In this document: positions 52,001 to 63,315 of the stretch, piece by piece | Numbering within the stretch: the stretch's first letter is position 1 | Layout: every line of letters starts with the position of its first letter | NCBI GenBank assembly: GCA_963969365.1 | Contig: OZ017762.1 | Location: forward strand, 1,612,001 to 1,676,000 | Source: Asterochloris sp. CNOR1 | Lineage: Eukaryota > Chlorophyta > Trebouxiophyceae > Trebouxiales > Trebouxiaceae | DNA: 64,000 bases | Direction of reading: 5' to 3' | Position numbers and translations under genes: made by a program | Notes under the pieces: model-generated | The model's input: only the letters and a program-made list of their open reading frames with translations | What the model was told of the DNA's origin: nothing | Databases searched by the model: none

Positions 52001-53763
52001 GACATCTGACTCGCTGTGCCCTGCATCCTGCGGATCAGCTGCCTGCAGCAGTGACCCCTTCTGCTGGCTGACGGAGGGAAACAGGGCTGCCTCGACTCCC
52101 ATCCCTGGCTCACGATGCTCACTGTCCCAGCGGCTGAGGGCGCCCTGTAGGGACATGGCCTTCTGCTGCTCCTCGTTGGCCAGCCTGAAGTCGCCCTCCT
52201 GGTTGCTGTGCAGCGAGGGGATGCTGTGCAGGGACGAGTGCGAGTCCAGGCCTGCAGCAAGCAACATGGTCGAGGTGTGAGGCATAAGCATGGAGGCGTA
52301 CAACAACGCCTCTGCGCAAGTCGCTGAGGCGTGTCATCAGCCTTGCAGCCTAGGTGGTGCGTCACCATGCTGCCGTCCCCGGCCGGAGTGGGCACCTTTG
52401 GCGACGTGCACCCCTCTGACTGCGAGTGTCCCACCTGCCAGCTTCTCATCGGCTGCGGCCACACCCGCAGCTGCCTCTGCCTCCTCCACTTGCTGCGTCA
52501 CATCAGCCTGGATGCCCAAGTAGTGTGTCACCATGCTGCTGTCTCCCAGCGTGGCTGGCGCAAGATAAAACTGGTTCCAGAAAGGGGTGCCATCCTTCCT
52601 GTAGTTCAGCAGGCACACCTGCAGCAGGCAGACAGGTCAGGGCTTCATAAGGGCCAGCAGGATTCTGAAGGGGGTATTGGTTTCCTAGGGGTTCAGCCAG
52701 CACGCTTGCAGCAGGCTGGTAGGTGCATGCTCGTCTCTGACATGAAGCGAAGGTCATGAGGGAGCCACTGCACAGCCGTGGTAGCAGCACAATATCACTC
52801 ATGGCGTCTGCATGTGCAGGGCCCCACCTCGCAGGCGCGCTCCTCACGAATGGCATCCCTCATCTCTGCAACCTTGGCACGGCTGGTGCCTGGGCCTTGC
52901 ATGAAGCGGCAGTTCCGCGAGAGCACCTCAGCCGCGCTGTACCCTGTCAGGTCATAGAAGCCCTGCAGCAGGGACGCGAGCTGTGTAAGAGGGCCCTGCA
53001 ACCGGTGTACGCATGCCTGGAAGGATGCCTGCAGCGCCGCGCCCTGTCAGGCTGAAGAGACCCTGTGGCAGTCATGCACACCGCTGAGTGTGGCAGCGAC
53101 AGCCGTGGCAGCGAGCCTGTCCAGCTGTGCAGCCTCAGGGTGCTGGGAGCAACTCGACCACAGACCACACTGCTCCATCATGAAGCCCAGCTGTGCCCCT
53201 GTGCATTGCTGTGGCAGGGAGGGCTGCAGCCCTGCTCTTTCAGAATGGAATGGCAGCAGCATAGCAGGGTCCGGGCGCTGAAGCATGCCCAAATGTGGGG
53301 GACACTGTCCTTGTTTGTATTGCGCAGCCCGGGCAATGGGAACCAACCTGACTTCAGACCACCATGCACCACCATGAGGTCTATCTGCAGACCTCAGAAG
53401 CAGCCAGCCATGACTAGCCTTGTGCGCTCCCGCAGCAGTGGATGTGGCAGCACTGCTCTCTTCAGAGGAATCCCCCAGCGCCACGCGGCTGACATGCATG
53501 GCAGGGTGGTCGCACAGAGCTGCGCAGTCGCTCTGGGCACCTAGCACTCGTTTGGCTGACATGCACGTGGGGTTTCTGGCATGGTGCAGCCCCTCCAAAG
53601 CACAAGCCCTGTCAAACAACACCCTGATCCTCACCTGGCTGGCATACACGATGGGGCAGTCTGGCAGGGTGCAGTCAGCCACACAGAAGCTGAAGTTGAG
53701 CCTGGACAGCTCCTTGGCCAGCACTTCATCCATCTGAGGCAGCTGGGCCTGTAGCTGAGCCAT
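49009..53763 (-). CDS. Twin-LOV (PAS/LOV) flavin photoreceptor without kinase domain
   Basis: Eight exons join in phase to 472 residues: 53635-53763, 52828-52962, 52435-52618, 52123-52251, 50959-51163, 50111-50306, 49304-49487 and 49009-49265. LOV1 runs from NFSFCVADCTLPDCPIVYAS through GFYDLTGYSAAEVL, the flavin-adduct motif SRNCRFMQGPGT, and NYRKDGTPFWNQFYLAPA to YLGIQADVTQQV. A linker (HSSLHSIPSLHSNQEGDF) leads to LOV2: FVLSDPSQPDCPIVHAS, GFLDLTGYPRDQVL, GRNCRFLQGEGT, NFCYDGTPFWNSLHVAP and FLAGIQLDVT. Both adduct cysteines are present, so both domains should be blue-light active. The two-LOV order resembles phototropins and the LOV/LOV proteins of algae and mosses, but no Ser/Thr kinase follows. 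The tail is Ser/Pro-rich. The Met at 53763 is the simplest start; the last exon is the least certain. Confidence 0.85.
49560..49780 (-). repeat. Two decayed copies of the LOV2 exon 6 end
   Basis: The true exon has gatgggacccccttctggaa and cagcttgcacgtcgcacctg in sense. Copies lie further along the sense strand near 49710-49770 (LLNFCNGRTFLES) and 49550-49590 (gacggggtgctcttctgggg, cagcctgcacgtggctcctg). Frame is broken in both. Confidence 0.8.
50261..50900 (-). repeat. About 128-bp tandem array of the LOV2 adduct-exon start
   Basis: Plus-strand marker gccctcgccctgcaggaagc starts at 50261 in the true exon. Copies start at 50389 (gccctccccctgcaggaagc), 50516, 50646, about 50744 and about 50886, i.e. 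intervals of 128, 127, 130, 98 and 142. The copy at 50389 still encodes LGRNCRFLQGEGT; similarity falls off with distance. Each unit includes about 40 bases of exon, the acceptor and about 85 bases of intron. Confidence 0.93.
51700..51900 (-). repeat. Decayed copies of the LOV linker exon end with donor
   Basis: In sense the exon end is gccctcagccgctgggacag, then tgagcatcgtgagcc. Copies appear near 51735-51775 (gctgggacagtgagcaacgt) and 51860-51890 (gagccctcagctgctggaaa). Both lie in the downstream intron. Confidence 0.75.
52330..52400 (-). repeat. Decayed copy of a LOV1 exon 3 segment
   Basis: Minus-strand GDGSMVTHHLGCKADDT mirrors GDSSMVTHYLGIQADVT in the true exon 52435-52618. It begins about 60 bases after that exon's donor. 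Confidence 0.88.
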
Positions 53764-55143
53764 GACTGAGGCTGGCCTGTTCGCCCCCCAGTGACAGGAA
53801 CCAGTCCTTCCCAGGTGGCTGCTGGCCAGAAGTTGGCAGCTGCTTCGCAGTCTGAAGCTGCCTGCAGCCAAAGAGACAGCCATGGGTAAGGCTCTGCCCT
53901 GCATGCAGCATGCTGCAGTCAGCTGTGCTGTGTCCCACTGAACTTGTTGCAGCAGGAAAAATCTCCTTCCTGACGGTCGCAAGTTGCCCCCGCTGGTGGC
54001 TGCCAGCCTCTGCCAACGCCTGCACTTCAGAAGCCAGCAGGTGCTCAGTCCTGGGCTGAAAGTACCTGCAGCTGACTGTGGATGTATATTGCAAGGGTTT
54101 TCTGCATGAAGGATGCTGCATGGATCTGCTGCAGCTGCCAGCCCTGCATCAACCAGAGAGCGGTGACTGCGGCTGATGGCAGCCCCTGCTAGCTAAGCGA
54201 TGGCCCGAACCAGCAGCTGACACCTGAAAGTCAGCAGCTGCGCTATTGGCTTCTCGAGAGCCTGCAGAATTGCGACAAAGCATGGCTGAGGCGCTCCTTT
54301 GAGGGTTGGAATTATGATGAGCAATATTACAGCTGATGTACCTGCAGCAAACCAAGGAGGTACAATTGAGGCTGGATCCAGCCCAAGGATGCTGTTTTTC
54401 CCAGGGTGCTACAGCAATTGCTCTCCTGAGCCAGAAGCACGGTGGTGCGCTGAGCTGGAAGCACGCTGCGTTGAGCACTGAAGCAGCGAGATGCAGGCAG
54501 CCTGGGCACGACGTGCGGCAACATATGATTGCCTGTTGCAGCTTCAGCCTACTGCATGATACTGGTCAAATGAGCAGTGCTGTACAAGGACGGAATCTTT
54601 CCAGGCTCATGCAGCACACCTGCTAGGTGTGTTTTTGTGGACGCAAGTTCCTGTGCAGCAAGCAAGACCATTTGCAGATAAGTTTGGATGCAAAGTCTGC
54701 TGCAGCTTCCAGTGTCAGCACGCATGCAATGCCAGCTGTGTGCCAGGGTCAAGCACACATGTACTTTTGGGCACCTTCACAGCATGGAGACGGCTGCGGC
54801 TGGGTGTTGCAGCCAGCCTGTACTGCTGTCCTGCCCGTCTACGCGCGGACTTGACGTCCTGTTCCTGGATATCTCCTTCCGTGATGACTTGAACTTACGG
54901 CACACGAGCAGTCGCAGCTGTGTGTGAACAAGTGGCCCTCAACACCTGAGATTGTGGCCCTCCACAGACTTTTGGGATGCAGCATCTTCTCTCTTTCTTG
55001 CGTGGGGACCAGCTGGCCACTCTCAGCACAGATGAGCAGCCCTTGGCCTCTGCCAAAATTGCCGGCTGGCATGCTTTGTACCGTTTGATGAGCATAAATA
55101 GACACTTGTAGCTTGCCAAGTTAGAGCAGGGTCTTCCCAGGCC
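53764..55143. other. Divergent interval between the LOV gene and UPF3
   Basis: No gene resolved. It must hold the 5' regions of the minus-strand LOV gene and the plus-strand UPF3 gene, and possibly a 5' LOV exon (a minus-strand open stretch, PTSGQQPPGKDWFLSLGG, lies near 53790-53850). Confidence 0.4.
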
Positions 55144-58100
55144 ATGGCAGTGCAGAAGGAGGCAGCTGCGCGGACCAAGGTGGTGCTGCGCGGCCTGCCC
55201 CCTACTGCGGACGCAGCAGAGGTCCAGGCTGCCATTGATGCGCTGTGCGCTGGCAAGTACGACTGGTTCACTTTTGTGCCAGGCAAAGTCAGGTGTGCCC
55301 CTGCAGCTGCACAGCACAAGGCTTGTGCAAGGGGTGGCACCTTTGCATGCACTGTTGTCATCTGTGAAGGCAGCATAGCACGCGGCCAGGGACAGCTGCA
55401 GGGACTTTCAAACAGTCGTGCAGTCCTGGAGCAGCCTGGAGTGGTTACTTAGGAAGGATCCCACGCCAGCCAGTGCAAGCATCATTCTTGGCCAAGGCAC
55501 TGTTTAGCTGCAGCTCGTTTGCGCTGTATTACATGACCGCGACAGTCAAGCAGTTGTGCCAGAGCGAGCCACAGGCACAACATCTTGCCTCATGCCCCCT
55601 TGCAGAGGCGAACAAGCTCTGGAAGTGTGCCTAACCCCTCTCGCATAAGTGCCAGTCCATCTCTGTGTCTTGATTTCTCCTCAGCAGGCAGGCCTCACCC
55701 ACACATCTCTGGTCCACCGCCCGCCTGCTTGCCTGCAGCAACAAGCGCACAGTGCCAGCCCACGCCTTTTTAAACTTCACAAGCGCAGCAGACGTGCTGG
55801 CCTTCACTGTGCGTATGGCTGGGCGCTCCTTTGGGGGCGAGGGGGCCGCCAAGGCCAGTCAGTGGCGCTGCACAGTGGAGTATGCGCCCCATCAGAGGGT
55901 GCCGCGGGCTGTGGGCAAGCCTGACAACAGGGAGGGCACGCTGGACAAGGGTGAGGAGTGAGTGGGCTTGTGATGTTGGACGATTTTGCATGAGCCAGTG
56001 AGTGTCTGTGTGTGGCACTGACTGCCTGCCTTGACCTCAGGCGGGGGTGGCAATGGCATGAGCTAGTGAGTGTCTGTGTGTCATGCTGACCGCCTGCCTT
56101 GAGCTCAGGCAGGTGTCGGAACGCATGAGCTGAAGCAGGTCTGGTGGGGCATGCAACAGAAGGGGCCCTGTGTGCCATGTGCTACGGACAAGCTGCACAA
56201 ACGAGCTGCACCTTGACAGAGGGGCTGTATTGATGGAGGTGTATGGCCTTCAGGTTGCAGCTGGACTACAGAGAGGATTTACAGCCTGGACCCTCCTGTG
56301 GCCGTGTGTTCCCAAATTGCTCTTTGTTCACTAGTGGGTGCTGCCTGCAGATGCCGACTTCCTGGCCTTCAAGGAGCAGCTGGAGAAGGGCCCTGAGCCG
56401 CTGCCCAGCGCAGAGGCCCAACTGGAGAGGCAGGAGGCAGAGGCCCGAGAGAGGCAGGCTGCAGGTGAGCATCAAGGGAGCAGGGGGTGCTGTGTAAGCC
56501 AGATTCTGCAGACTCCGTGGGAGTGGTATAGCAGGCTAACAGGCAGGCAGCCCCAGGCAGACATGAGGGACAGTAAAACATTGTTATTACTCCGCAGCAG
56601 CCCAGGTGAAGAAGCAGAAGGCAGAGGCGCCGGACAGGAAAGCTGAAGGTGAGCATGCAGGGAGCAGCAGCGTGTCAATGCCATTCACAGTCTGCGCAGG
56701 GGTGTTGAGGCAAGCTGATAGGCAGGCAGACATGAAACAGATCAGAAACAACCTCCAGGCAGCAGCACAGGTGGAGGAGAGGCAGGCAGAGGCACTGGAC
56801 AGGAAGGCTGAAGGTGAGCATGGGGGGAGGAAGTCGAAGGTATGTTGTACATGCGTGTTTGGGCCAGGCAAGACTGCTTATCAAGGTGCAACATGCATGA
56901 GGCTGAAGAGGCAGGTCTGTAGGGCAGGTCTGCAGGCGAAGGTGAACTGAATACTGGGCCTGATCATGGGCTACTGTGCAGCGGCCCAGAGTCCAGCTTC
57001 GGTGGCGTTACAGGAGGCAGAGACTGGGAGAGGTCGGATGCAGGTCAGCATCAGGTTTGGTTTAAAGGACCCATCTGTAGATGACCGCTGCTGTTTGAGC
57101 GGCAGATGTAGGCTGGACAGGCTGAAGCAATGTGAGAGGCAGGGGTCTTGGCAGGAGTTGCCGCTGAGCCAGCGCTTAGCTCTCGGTTTCCAGGGCTGCT
57201 GCCACAGCTGCTCTGTTCTGCGACTCTGAGTGGCAGTCGCACCCTCTGCTGGCTTGAAGGCAGCGCTCATGCTTGCTGGGTATGAGCACGGCATGTCTTC
57301 GTGTGCAGAAGTTGGCCATACAGTCCAAAGATCTACTCAAAATCAGTTGTCTTCGTCGGCTCTGATGATGTTGTCAGGCCTGGCATGCGTTTGCTGACTG
57401 ACAGGCTCACCCCTTCACATGTGGCCCCTGCCCTCGCTGAGGAGCACTGTTCCCTCTGCAGGCCAGGAGGCAGCTCCCACCAAGGTCACCACGCCGCTCA
57501 TGCGATTCCTGACCGAGAAGCACACCCCCAAAACCCCCAAGCGGACTCCCAGCAAAAAGGTGAGCACAAGTGAGGACCGCCAGGGGCAGATGTATGCTGC
57601 TTGCTGGCCCAGGCATGGCATCCAAAGAACTGAGATTTCTGTGACAGTAATCTTGAATTTGCATGTGACTCTGCGCCCAAAGAGGCCACCCTACTACAGC
57701 CCGCCGCTGTGGTACTGTGCGCTGTTGCATGCTTGCTCAGTGGTATTGAACTCAGTGCCATGAGGGCAACTGCATGTCATGCACTATGAATGGGATGCTG
57801 CGTCGCCTGGATGTCCCATGCTCATAACAAAGTGGTGTTGAGCGCTGAACAAAATGGCATCTGCTGTGTCGCTTGACCACTGAGTGCCCAGCACCAGTAG
57901 AGAGGGCGGCCCTCAGCAGGGCGCCAGACGTTGCTATGCAGACAGGCTACTTCAGACGCTGGCTGCCTGCTGTGTGTCAACCTTCCCTTTCATGTACGGG
58001 ACGCCTGTATGAACCGTTGACGCGGCCAGCACTGTGAGCACTGCTCCTGCTGGCACCGTCCCTGGCAGACCAGTGTATGTGCCAGCATGCACCCCACATA

Positions 58101-60762
58101 CAGGCTTGCCTTCACCTGCAACCCTCGATTAGCATGCACTGCGGGCACACGCGTTCATTGCAGGGCCCAGCCACTCATTCCTTGTTGTACATGCAGTGCA
58201 GCCAGCGTCGCCACCCAGCACGCTGTAGTCCTGGCTGGTCTGGTCTTGTATGACAGCAGGCATGCACTGATCATGCAGGCATTGCATGTCCTGCAGGGTT
58301 GCACAGCAGCAAGCCAGAGCCTGGGCGCCCAGTCACCCCAGCCAGCTGTTGCAGGGAGGCTGCAGGCACTTGCTCAGCCACATCACGCGTCAGCAGGGCT
58401 GGGTACCTCCTGTGGTGCCAATCAAGTGGCTGTGAACCTCATGTTCAGCAGACCTGTCCCCTGCAGGCCTCTGCACGCCCGAGCGAGTCGAACAGCAACA
58501 AAGCAGAGGCCGGACGCACTGTGGTGCTGGTCAAGGCGCGGCCACCAAGTGGGGGTGGTGGCAACTGTGGCAAGGGGTCAGCTGGAAAGGCTGGCAAGGG
58601 GCCAGCCAGTGATGGGGCAGCTGGGGAAGCAGAGGTCATTGAAGGTGCTCCCCGCAAGGTGAGCACCCTCTGGGCAGATGTTGTAGCCATGCAAGATGTC
58701 TAACACTTTTGGCGGGGCCCAACTTGTGAGGGAGCAAAGCAGGGTCAGCAGCAGGGGCGCTGCCTGCGAGGTAAGTCTGGGCGCGGCTGCAGCTCGAGCT
58801 GGTGTGTCACAGAATAGACCAAATTGCGCCGCACAGCTGGTCAAGTGCACCTATACTTGTGCCTGCATGGCAGGTGTCCGGGCTGTGACTGCCGTGCTTT
58901 AAGCTTCCTCGCTGCACATCCTCTGCGCACATCCCTTCAACTCTGCATTCTTCATTCTATCCGTGCCAGCAACTGGTCTGCTGCAGTGCTTGAGCTGCTG
59001 CAGACTGGCCCCTGTCTCATGCAGTCAGGCCGTGACCCAGACCTGGCTTTCCAGATGTCACATGCTTCAGTTTTGTCTCCTTGCGATTGAGTCAGGCAGC
59101 GGCATGCCGATGTGTTGCCTTGGTGCCTGCAGGTGCTGTATCGTCCTGTGCCCATCAGCAACACCAAGCAGGAAGGCAGGGGGAAAGGGAAACAGGCGCG
59201 TGCCACCAGGGACCAGCCTCAGCAGCAGCAGAGCAACGCGCCCGAGGCCGTGGATGCGCCCCCTGCCAAGCCCGTCAAGCTGCTGAGGAAGGCAAATTCC
59301 ACCAACGCACAGCAGGAGAATGGCATCTCAAGCGCCCCCAGGCTGCAGGCTGAGGCAGCATCTCAGGTGGGCTGCACTTCTTGCCGCATGATCTCAAGCG
59401 CCCCCAAGCTGCAGGCCAAGGCAGCATCTCAGGTGGGCTTCAGTTCTTGCCGTGTGGCCCATGTTGGTGAGGATGACAGCAGTGCACCACAGCAGTCCAG
59501 CGCATCCAGCGCAGCCAGAGTCCAGACATGTCAGGTGGGGTCCATGTGCGTCATGCTGGCAGCCTCAAACAGCTGTGGGGGCTGGCATGGGTCATGGCAG
59601 CACACTGTCCTGGTGGTGCCTTCTGTGCTGTGCCGTTGGGCGGCATGCAATGCCTGATGGGCAGCCAGCGGGCGGAAACACATGTACTCCCGTGCCCGGC
59701 CCCCATGAGCGATACGGTGTTTGGCAAGCTTCAGGACCAGCAATGCACCAGCAGCATGTGCCCACACTGGCTTCCAACCTACTGCGTTGTGAAATGTGCA
59801 GAGGTGTGCACTTGCCTGAGGGGGTCTTGAGCAACCATGCTGTCTGCATTCCCCCTGGTCCCTCGAGATTCTCAGCAATGCAATCATCTGACTGAAGGAT
59901 GCCTGGATGTTACTGGGTCGACTTTGCGGTCATGCCCTCTCCCGACTAGCTGCCTGCAGGATGCCCCTGGCCGGCCCTGCACTCGCTCCCTTCCCGCAAG
60001 ATGCCTGCAGGCTGCCCATGGCCGGCCCTGCACTCGCTCCCCCTCCTCGGATGCCTGCGTCGCTGTTCACCCTGCACTCGCTGCCTGCAGGATGCGCCTC
60101 CTGGCAAGCTGCCCAAGCCAGCCATGGGCTCACTCTGCATGTACTGCCTGTAGGATGCACCTCCTGGCAAGCCGCCCAAGCCAGCCAAGGGCCCCAAAGT
60201 GCGCCCAGGGTTCCAGCACTACGTGCCAGGTGCCAAGCGGCGCCAGCAGCCATCTGAGGCCGGCGATGAGGGCAGTCAGGGAGGCAGCAGCTCCGCTCTC
60301 AAAGAGGTACGTGGCAGTGGCCGTGGCTGACAGGGCTGCTGCCTTACCCAAGCAACTTGCTGCCCATCGACACCAGCTTTCCACCTGAATGACTCTGCCA
60401 CCTTGCTGCATGAGGAAAGTGTACACAGCAGAAGCGAGTCATACTCTGTAGTCATGCTCTGCCTCCAGGCTACAGGCACAGCAGGGGCCAGCTGCTGAAG
60501 TTGTGCTGCCATCAGCAAGGGTAGCGACTGCGGTGGGGCACAGGCGGCGAAGCTTGGTATCCTGGCTTATGGTAGTTCACTATGCCTTCTCTCGGTGCAG
60601 GCTCAGGCAGCAAGCAGCGCTGCTGCAAGAGGCATTGAGGGTGGTGACCACAGTGGAACGCAGGCAGCTGGCGGTGGGAGCGGCAGTGGCAAGCAGTGGG
60701 GGGGCCATGAGCGCAGCAAGAACAAGCGCAGCCAAAATGGCTACTCTGGAAATGTGCCGTGA
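55144..60762 (+). CDS. UPF3: UPF3, regulator of nonsense transcripts 3
   Basis: The Smg-4/UPF3 RRM-like domain is encoded by exons 55144-55292 (KVVLRGLPPTADAAEVQAA, YDWFTFVPGK), 55739-55950 (PAHAFLNFTSAADVLAF, CTVEYAPHQRVP) and 56351-56464 (DADFLAFKEQLEKGPEPLP). These are followed by short charged exons 56598-56648 and 56763-56813, then 57462-57559 (TPLMRFLTEKHTPKTPKR), 58467-58658 (RTVVLVKARPPSGGGG), 59133-59366 (LYRPVPISNTKQEG), 60154-60306 (GPKVRPGFQHYVPGAKRRQ) and 60601-60762. Phases match except around 56982-57461, where one short exon is still missing. UPF3 bridges the exon-junction complex and UPF2 in nonsense-mediated decay. Domain order and the basic C-terminal part fit the family. 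Confidence 0.88.
56590..56813 (+). repeat. Tandemly duplicated 51-base UPF3 exons, both usable
   Basis: Exons 56598-56648 (AAQVKKQKAEAPDRKAE) and 56763-56813 (AAQVEERQAEALDRKAE) are both 51 bases long, have the same phase and have acceptor and donor intact. A third related stretch (AAQSPASVALQEAE) lies at 56982-57043. Confidence 0.85.
59325..59440 (+). repeat. 66-bp in-frame copy of the UPF3 exon 59133 end
   Basis: atctcaagcgcccccaggct at 59325 recurs as atctcaagcgcccccaagct at 59391, both ending in gcatctcaggtgggct. The offset is 66 bases (22 codons) and the intervening sequence is open, so the exon may end at either donor. Confidence 0.93.
59951..60190 (+). repeat. Series of copies of the UPF3 exon 60154 start
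   Basis: The true start gatgcacctcctggcaagcc follows a tag acceptor at 60151-60153. Copies follow gcag acceptors at 60091 (gatgcgcctcctggcaagct, 63 bases upstream) and, more decayed, near 60010 and 59959 (both with ggccggccctgcactcgctc). The copy at 60091 is open until the tag of the true acceptor. Confidence 0.92.
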
Positions 60763-62207
60763 ACACCCCTAGCAGGCCTCCCTGTTACACTCCCAGAGCA
60801 GTCTTGCCTGCGCATGAGCAGCTGCCCTGGCCGTCAGCGGTCCCAGACAGCCAGTGCTTTGCGAGCTTGCAGCCCAAGCCCCAGAGACTGGAGCATTGCT
60901 GCTGGGCATTCTAAGGCCACACAAGCTTGTGACTAGGGCCCTGTGCCAGCATTGCGCAGACACCTACTGCCAGCACAACTAGTAGACACCAGGGGTGCGG
61001 CTTCATGCTGCTTGTACACCGCTCCCTTACATCGCCACTTGTGTGCTGAGTCACTGGGCCACGTGTCTGTCTCAACATAAGCATGGATACAACTTGGCAG
61101 AGGCATGAGCTGGTTGATTTATGCCAGTCCTCAGACACAACCACCTGCTCACTGCCCATCAACAAGTGCGCAGAGAGAAAGGCTATGAAATTTAAAGTGA
61201 TTGCTGTTCGCAGATGTTGATGGAAAGATTTTGATGAAAAGGGGCCGGCCTTGATGGGAACCCTTTACTGTCTTGACACCAGAAAGGAGTGTTGTGGGAG
61301 TTGCAAAGCCAAGATCATCAGGGCCGATGTCTTTGAGCCCCTGGCTGAAAGCACACGCAAAGCATGAACATGTTGCAGCTGCATCCCGGCATGGACCTGG
61401 CTAGGGGCTTGGGCACCAAGGCCCCTGGCTGCAGACCCCAGGAGAGCACCTTCCACAAAGGACTGCGTAAGCTGTAGCACCTTGCAATTGCCAGACGATG
61501 CTGCAGCCCTGGCAGGTCGTTTTGCTTTGCGGCACTGGCCGTAACTCCCCTCAGCTGTACTGATTCAGACAAGGGCAGCAGATGGAGCGCACTTCTCACC
61601 TAGGAGTACCCCTTGTCAGTCGGTACAAGCTTTCGCAAAGAGCGCCCCACCCAAGGGTGCACCTGCAGCTGCCCCGGCAAGGCATACTTCCCTCTGCAGA
61701 AAGCCTGTTTCATGCCTCTTGCAAGCTGAATGTCCCTGCGTGCAGCCGGTTGCCTTCCTGGGCTAATCACTCAATGCATCAATGGCGGTCTTGAGGACTC
61801 GACAGCTGATAGTACTTTTACAGATTATGAACTCACCTGTTGGTCATCCTGATCTGTTCACTGGCCCTCCAAATCAGGGGCTGGCACAGCATGATGCAGA
61901 ATTGTCCACAGCCTGTTTAATGGCTACAGAACATTCAGCTTTGCAAGAGCATATCATTCCCTTGGAACGTTTCAGCTAAGCCAGATCTGCCCTGAGGAAG
62001 ACCAGCGTCAGCCCTGCCACCAGCCAAAATGCCAACAAACAGGGTGTGGGGATTGCCAGCAACCACTTTGTTACAAAGAACAAGTGCATTGCATGGTCAC
62101 CAGTGATACCAATGCTCAAGTAGGTCATCACTGACCAGCCTGATCAAAGTTGCAGCCACTGCAGTTGCTCACCTCGTGGCTCACTACAAGTTGAGCAACT
62201 GCAGGGG
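60763..62207. other. Interval without recognised gene
   Basis: I see no convincing exon chain, no tandem repeat and no RNA gene in this stretch. Confidence 0.5.
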
Positions 62208-63315
62208 CTACAAGTTCTCATGCCAGCATTTCAAGTGCTGCGCTCCAGGAACAACATCAGCCCTGTTGACCAGAATGGCGCCGGCTGCTGAGCCCAGCTC
62301 CTCCAGGAGGGAAGCACCGATGACCTGAGTGCCTTGCAAGAAGGCCTCTTCCTACTCACTCTCTGACTGCGTGGCCTGCTCAGGCCCTGCCTGCTTTGCA
62401 CTGCAGTAACCAGCACAGTGATGAAGGGAGGCTCCTGAAGACTAGTGAGCCTTGCTCACCATGACCTCAGGTTGTGCTGACATCAGCCCATCCCCCACCA
62501 GCCTCAGCTTGCAATCAGTATGGCAAGCTTGCCGCACCGCACCAGCATTTTCTGTGAGGCGTGTGGCAGAACCTTCGCACTGGCGATGCCACAATGTGTA
62601 CCTTAGTTGCGCAGTCTGGGTGGGATGGACACTGCGTGACGGGGAGTCAGCTACATGCATATGTCTGCTTGATGCCCACACACAAACAGCCTGACTACTC
62701 CAGCCAGAGTGTCCATGAGCCTGTATGGCAGGGATGCGGGCAGCGCACCACCTGCTACGTCAGTAGTGATGTACAATCCCCTGCAGCCCTGGCGCTGATC
62801 CTCACCTCCAACTGCTGCTGCGCAACCAGCAGGCATCTGTTGCCTTCAACTCTCCTGGTGCAGACCGGCTCAGCACGTGGAGCACACCTCGACTCCCCTT
62901 CAGGACAGTGACGCGGCCATCTCAAGCAGTGCCACATGTAAGGCATGCTGCCTGCTGCTGTGCGTCAGGGTCCGCGGCCCTCGGCCACCCACCTGTGCCA
63001 GCTGGGAGGGCACCTGGGTTGCAACTCTCCAGGATCGCTTTGATTAGGACGCCAGGGAGTGGAGGTGCCTCTCTCAGCAAAGCCATATCTGCCCTGGCCA
63101 GCATGCTGGGCGTCCTGAAACTCCTGATACAGAATGCCCACATCTGTGCTATCAAAGGCAAGGACGTCATCAGCTGTCAGCCCCTGCTGCATCAGGAGCT
63201 GACGCATCTCACCCCGAGTGGTTGCCCGTCTCAGCATCTGCAGCCGCAACAGTGTACAAGTCATCGGGACCGGCTTGGGCTGGCAGCACATCTCCGAGTC
63301 GTCATAGGGCCGCAC
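62208..63315 (-). CDS. Exons of an unidentified minus-strand gene, probably extending beyond the window
   Basis: The last exon 62208-62351 reads EEAFLQGTQVIGASLLEELG and AGAILVNRADVVPGAQHL to a TAG at 62208-62210. The exon before it ends at ATG/gtgagc near 62459 with RLVGDGLMSAQPEVM and joins in phase. Further upstream are exons near 62812-62900 and 63000-63260 (RGEMRQLLMQQGLTADDV, FDSTDVGILYQEFQDA). Family not recognised; no signal peptide or membrane helix seen in these pieces. The junctions between the upper exons are unresolved, and upstream exons may lie past 63315. Confidence 0.45.

Noticed and set aside
49009-53763. Full phototropin
   Set aside because: No kinase motifs appear downstream of LOV2 on the minus strand; the kinase at 32520-36340 is a distant, separate gene with its own membrane domain.
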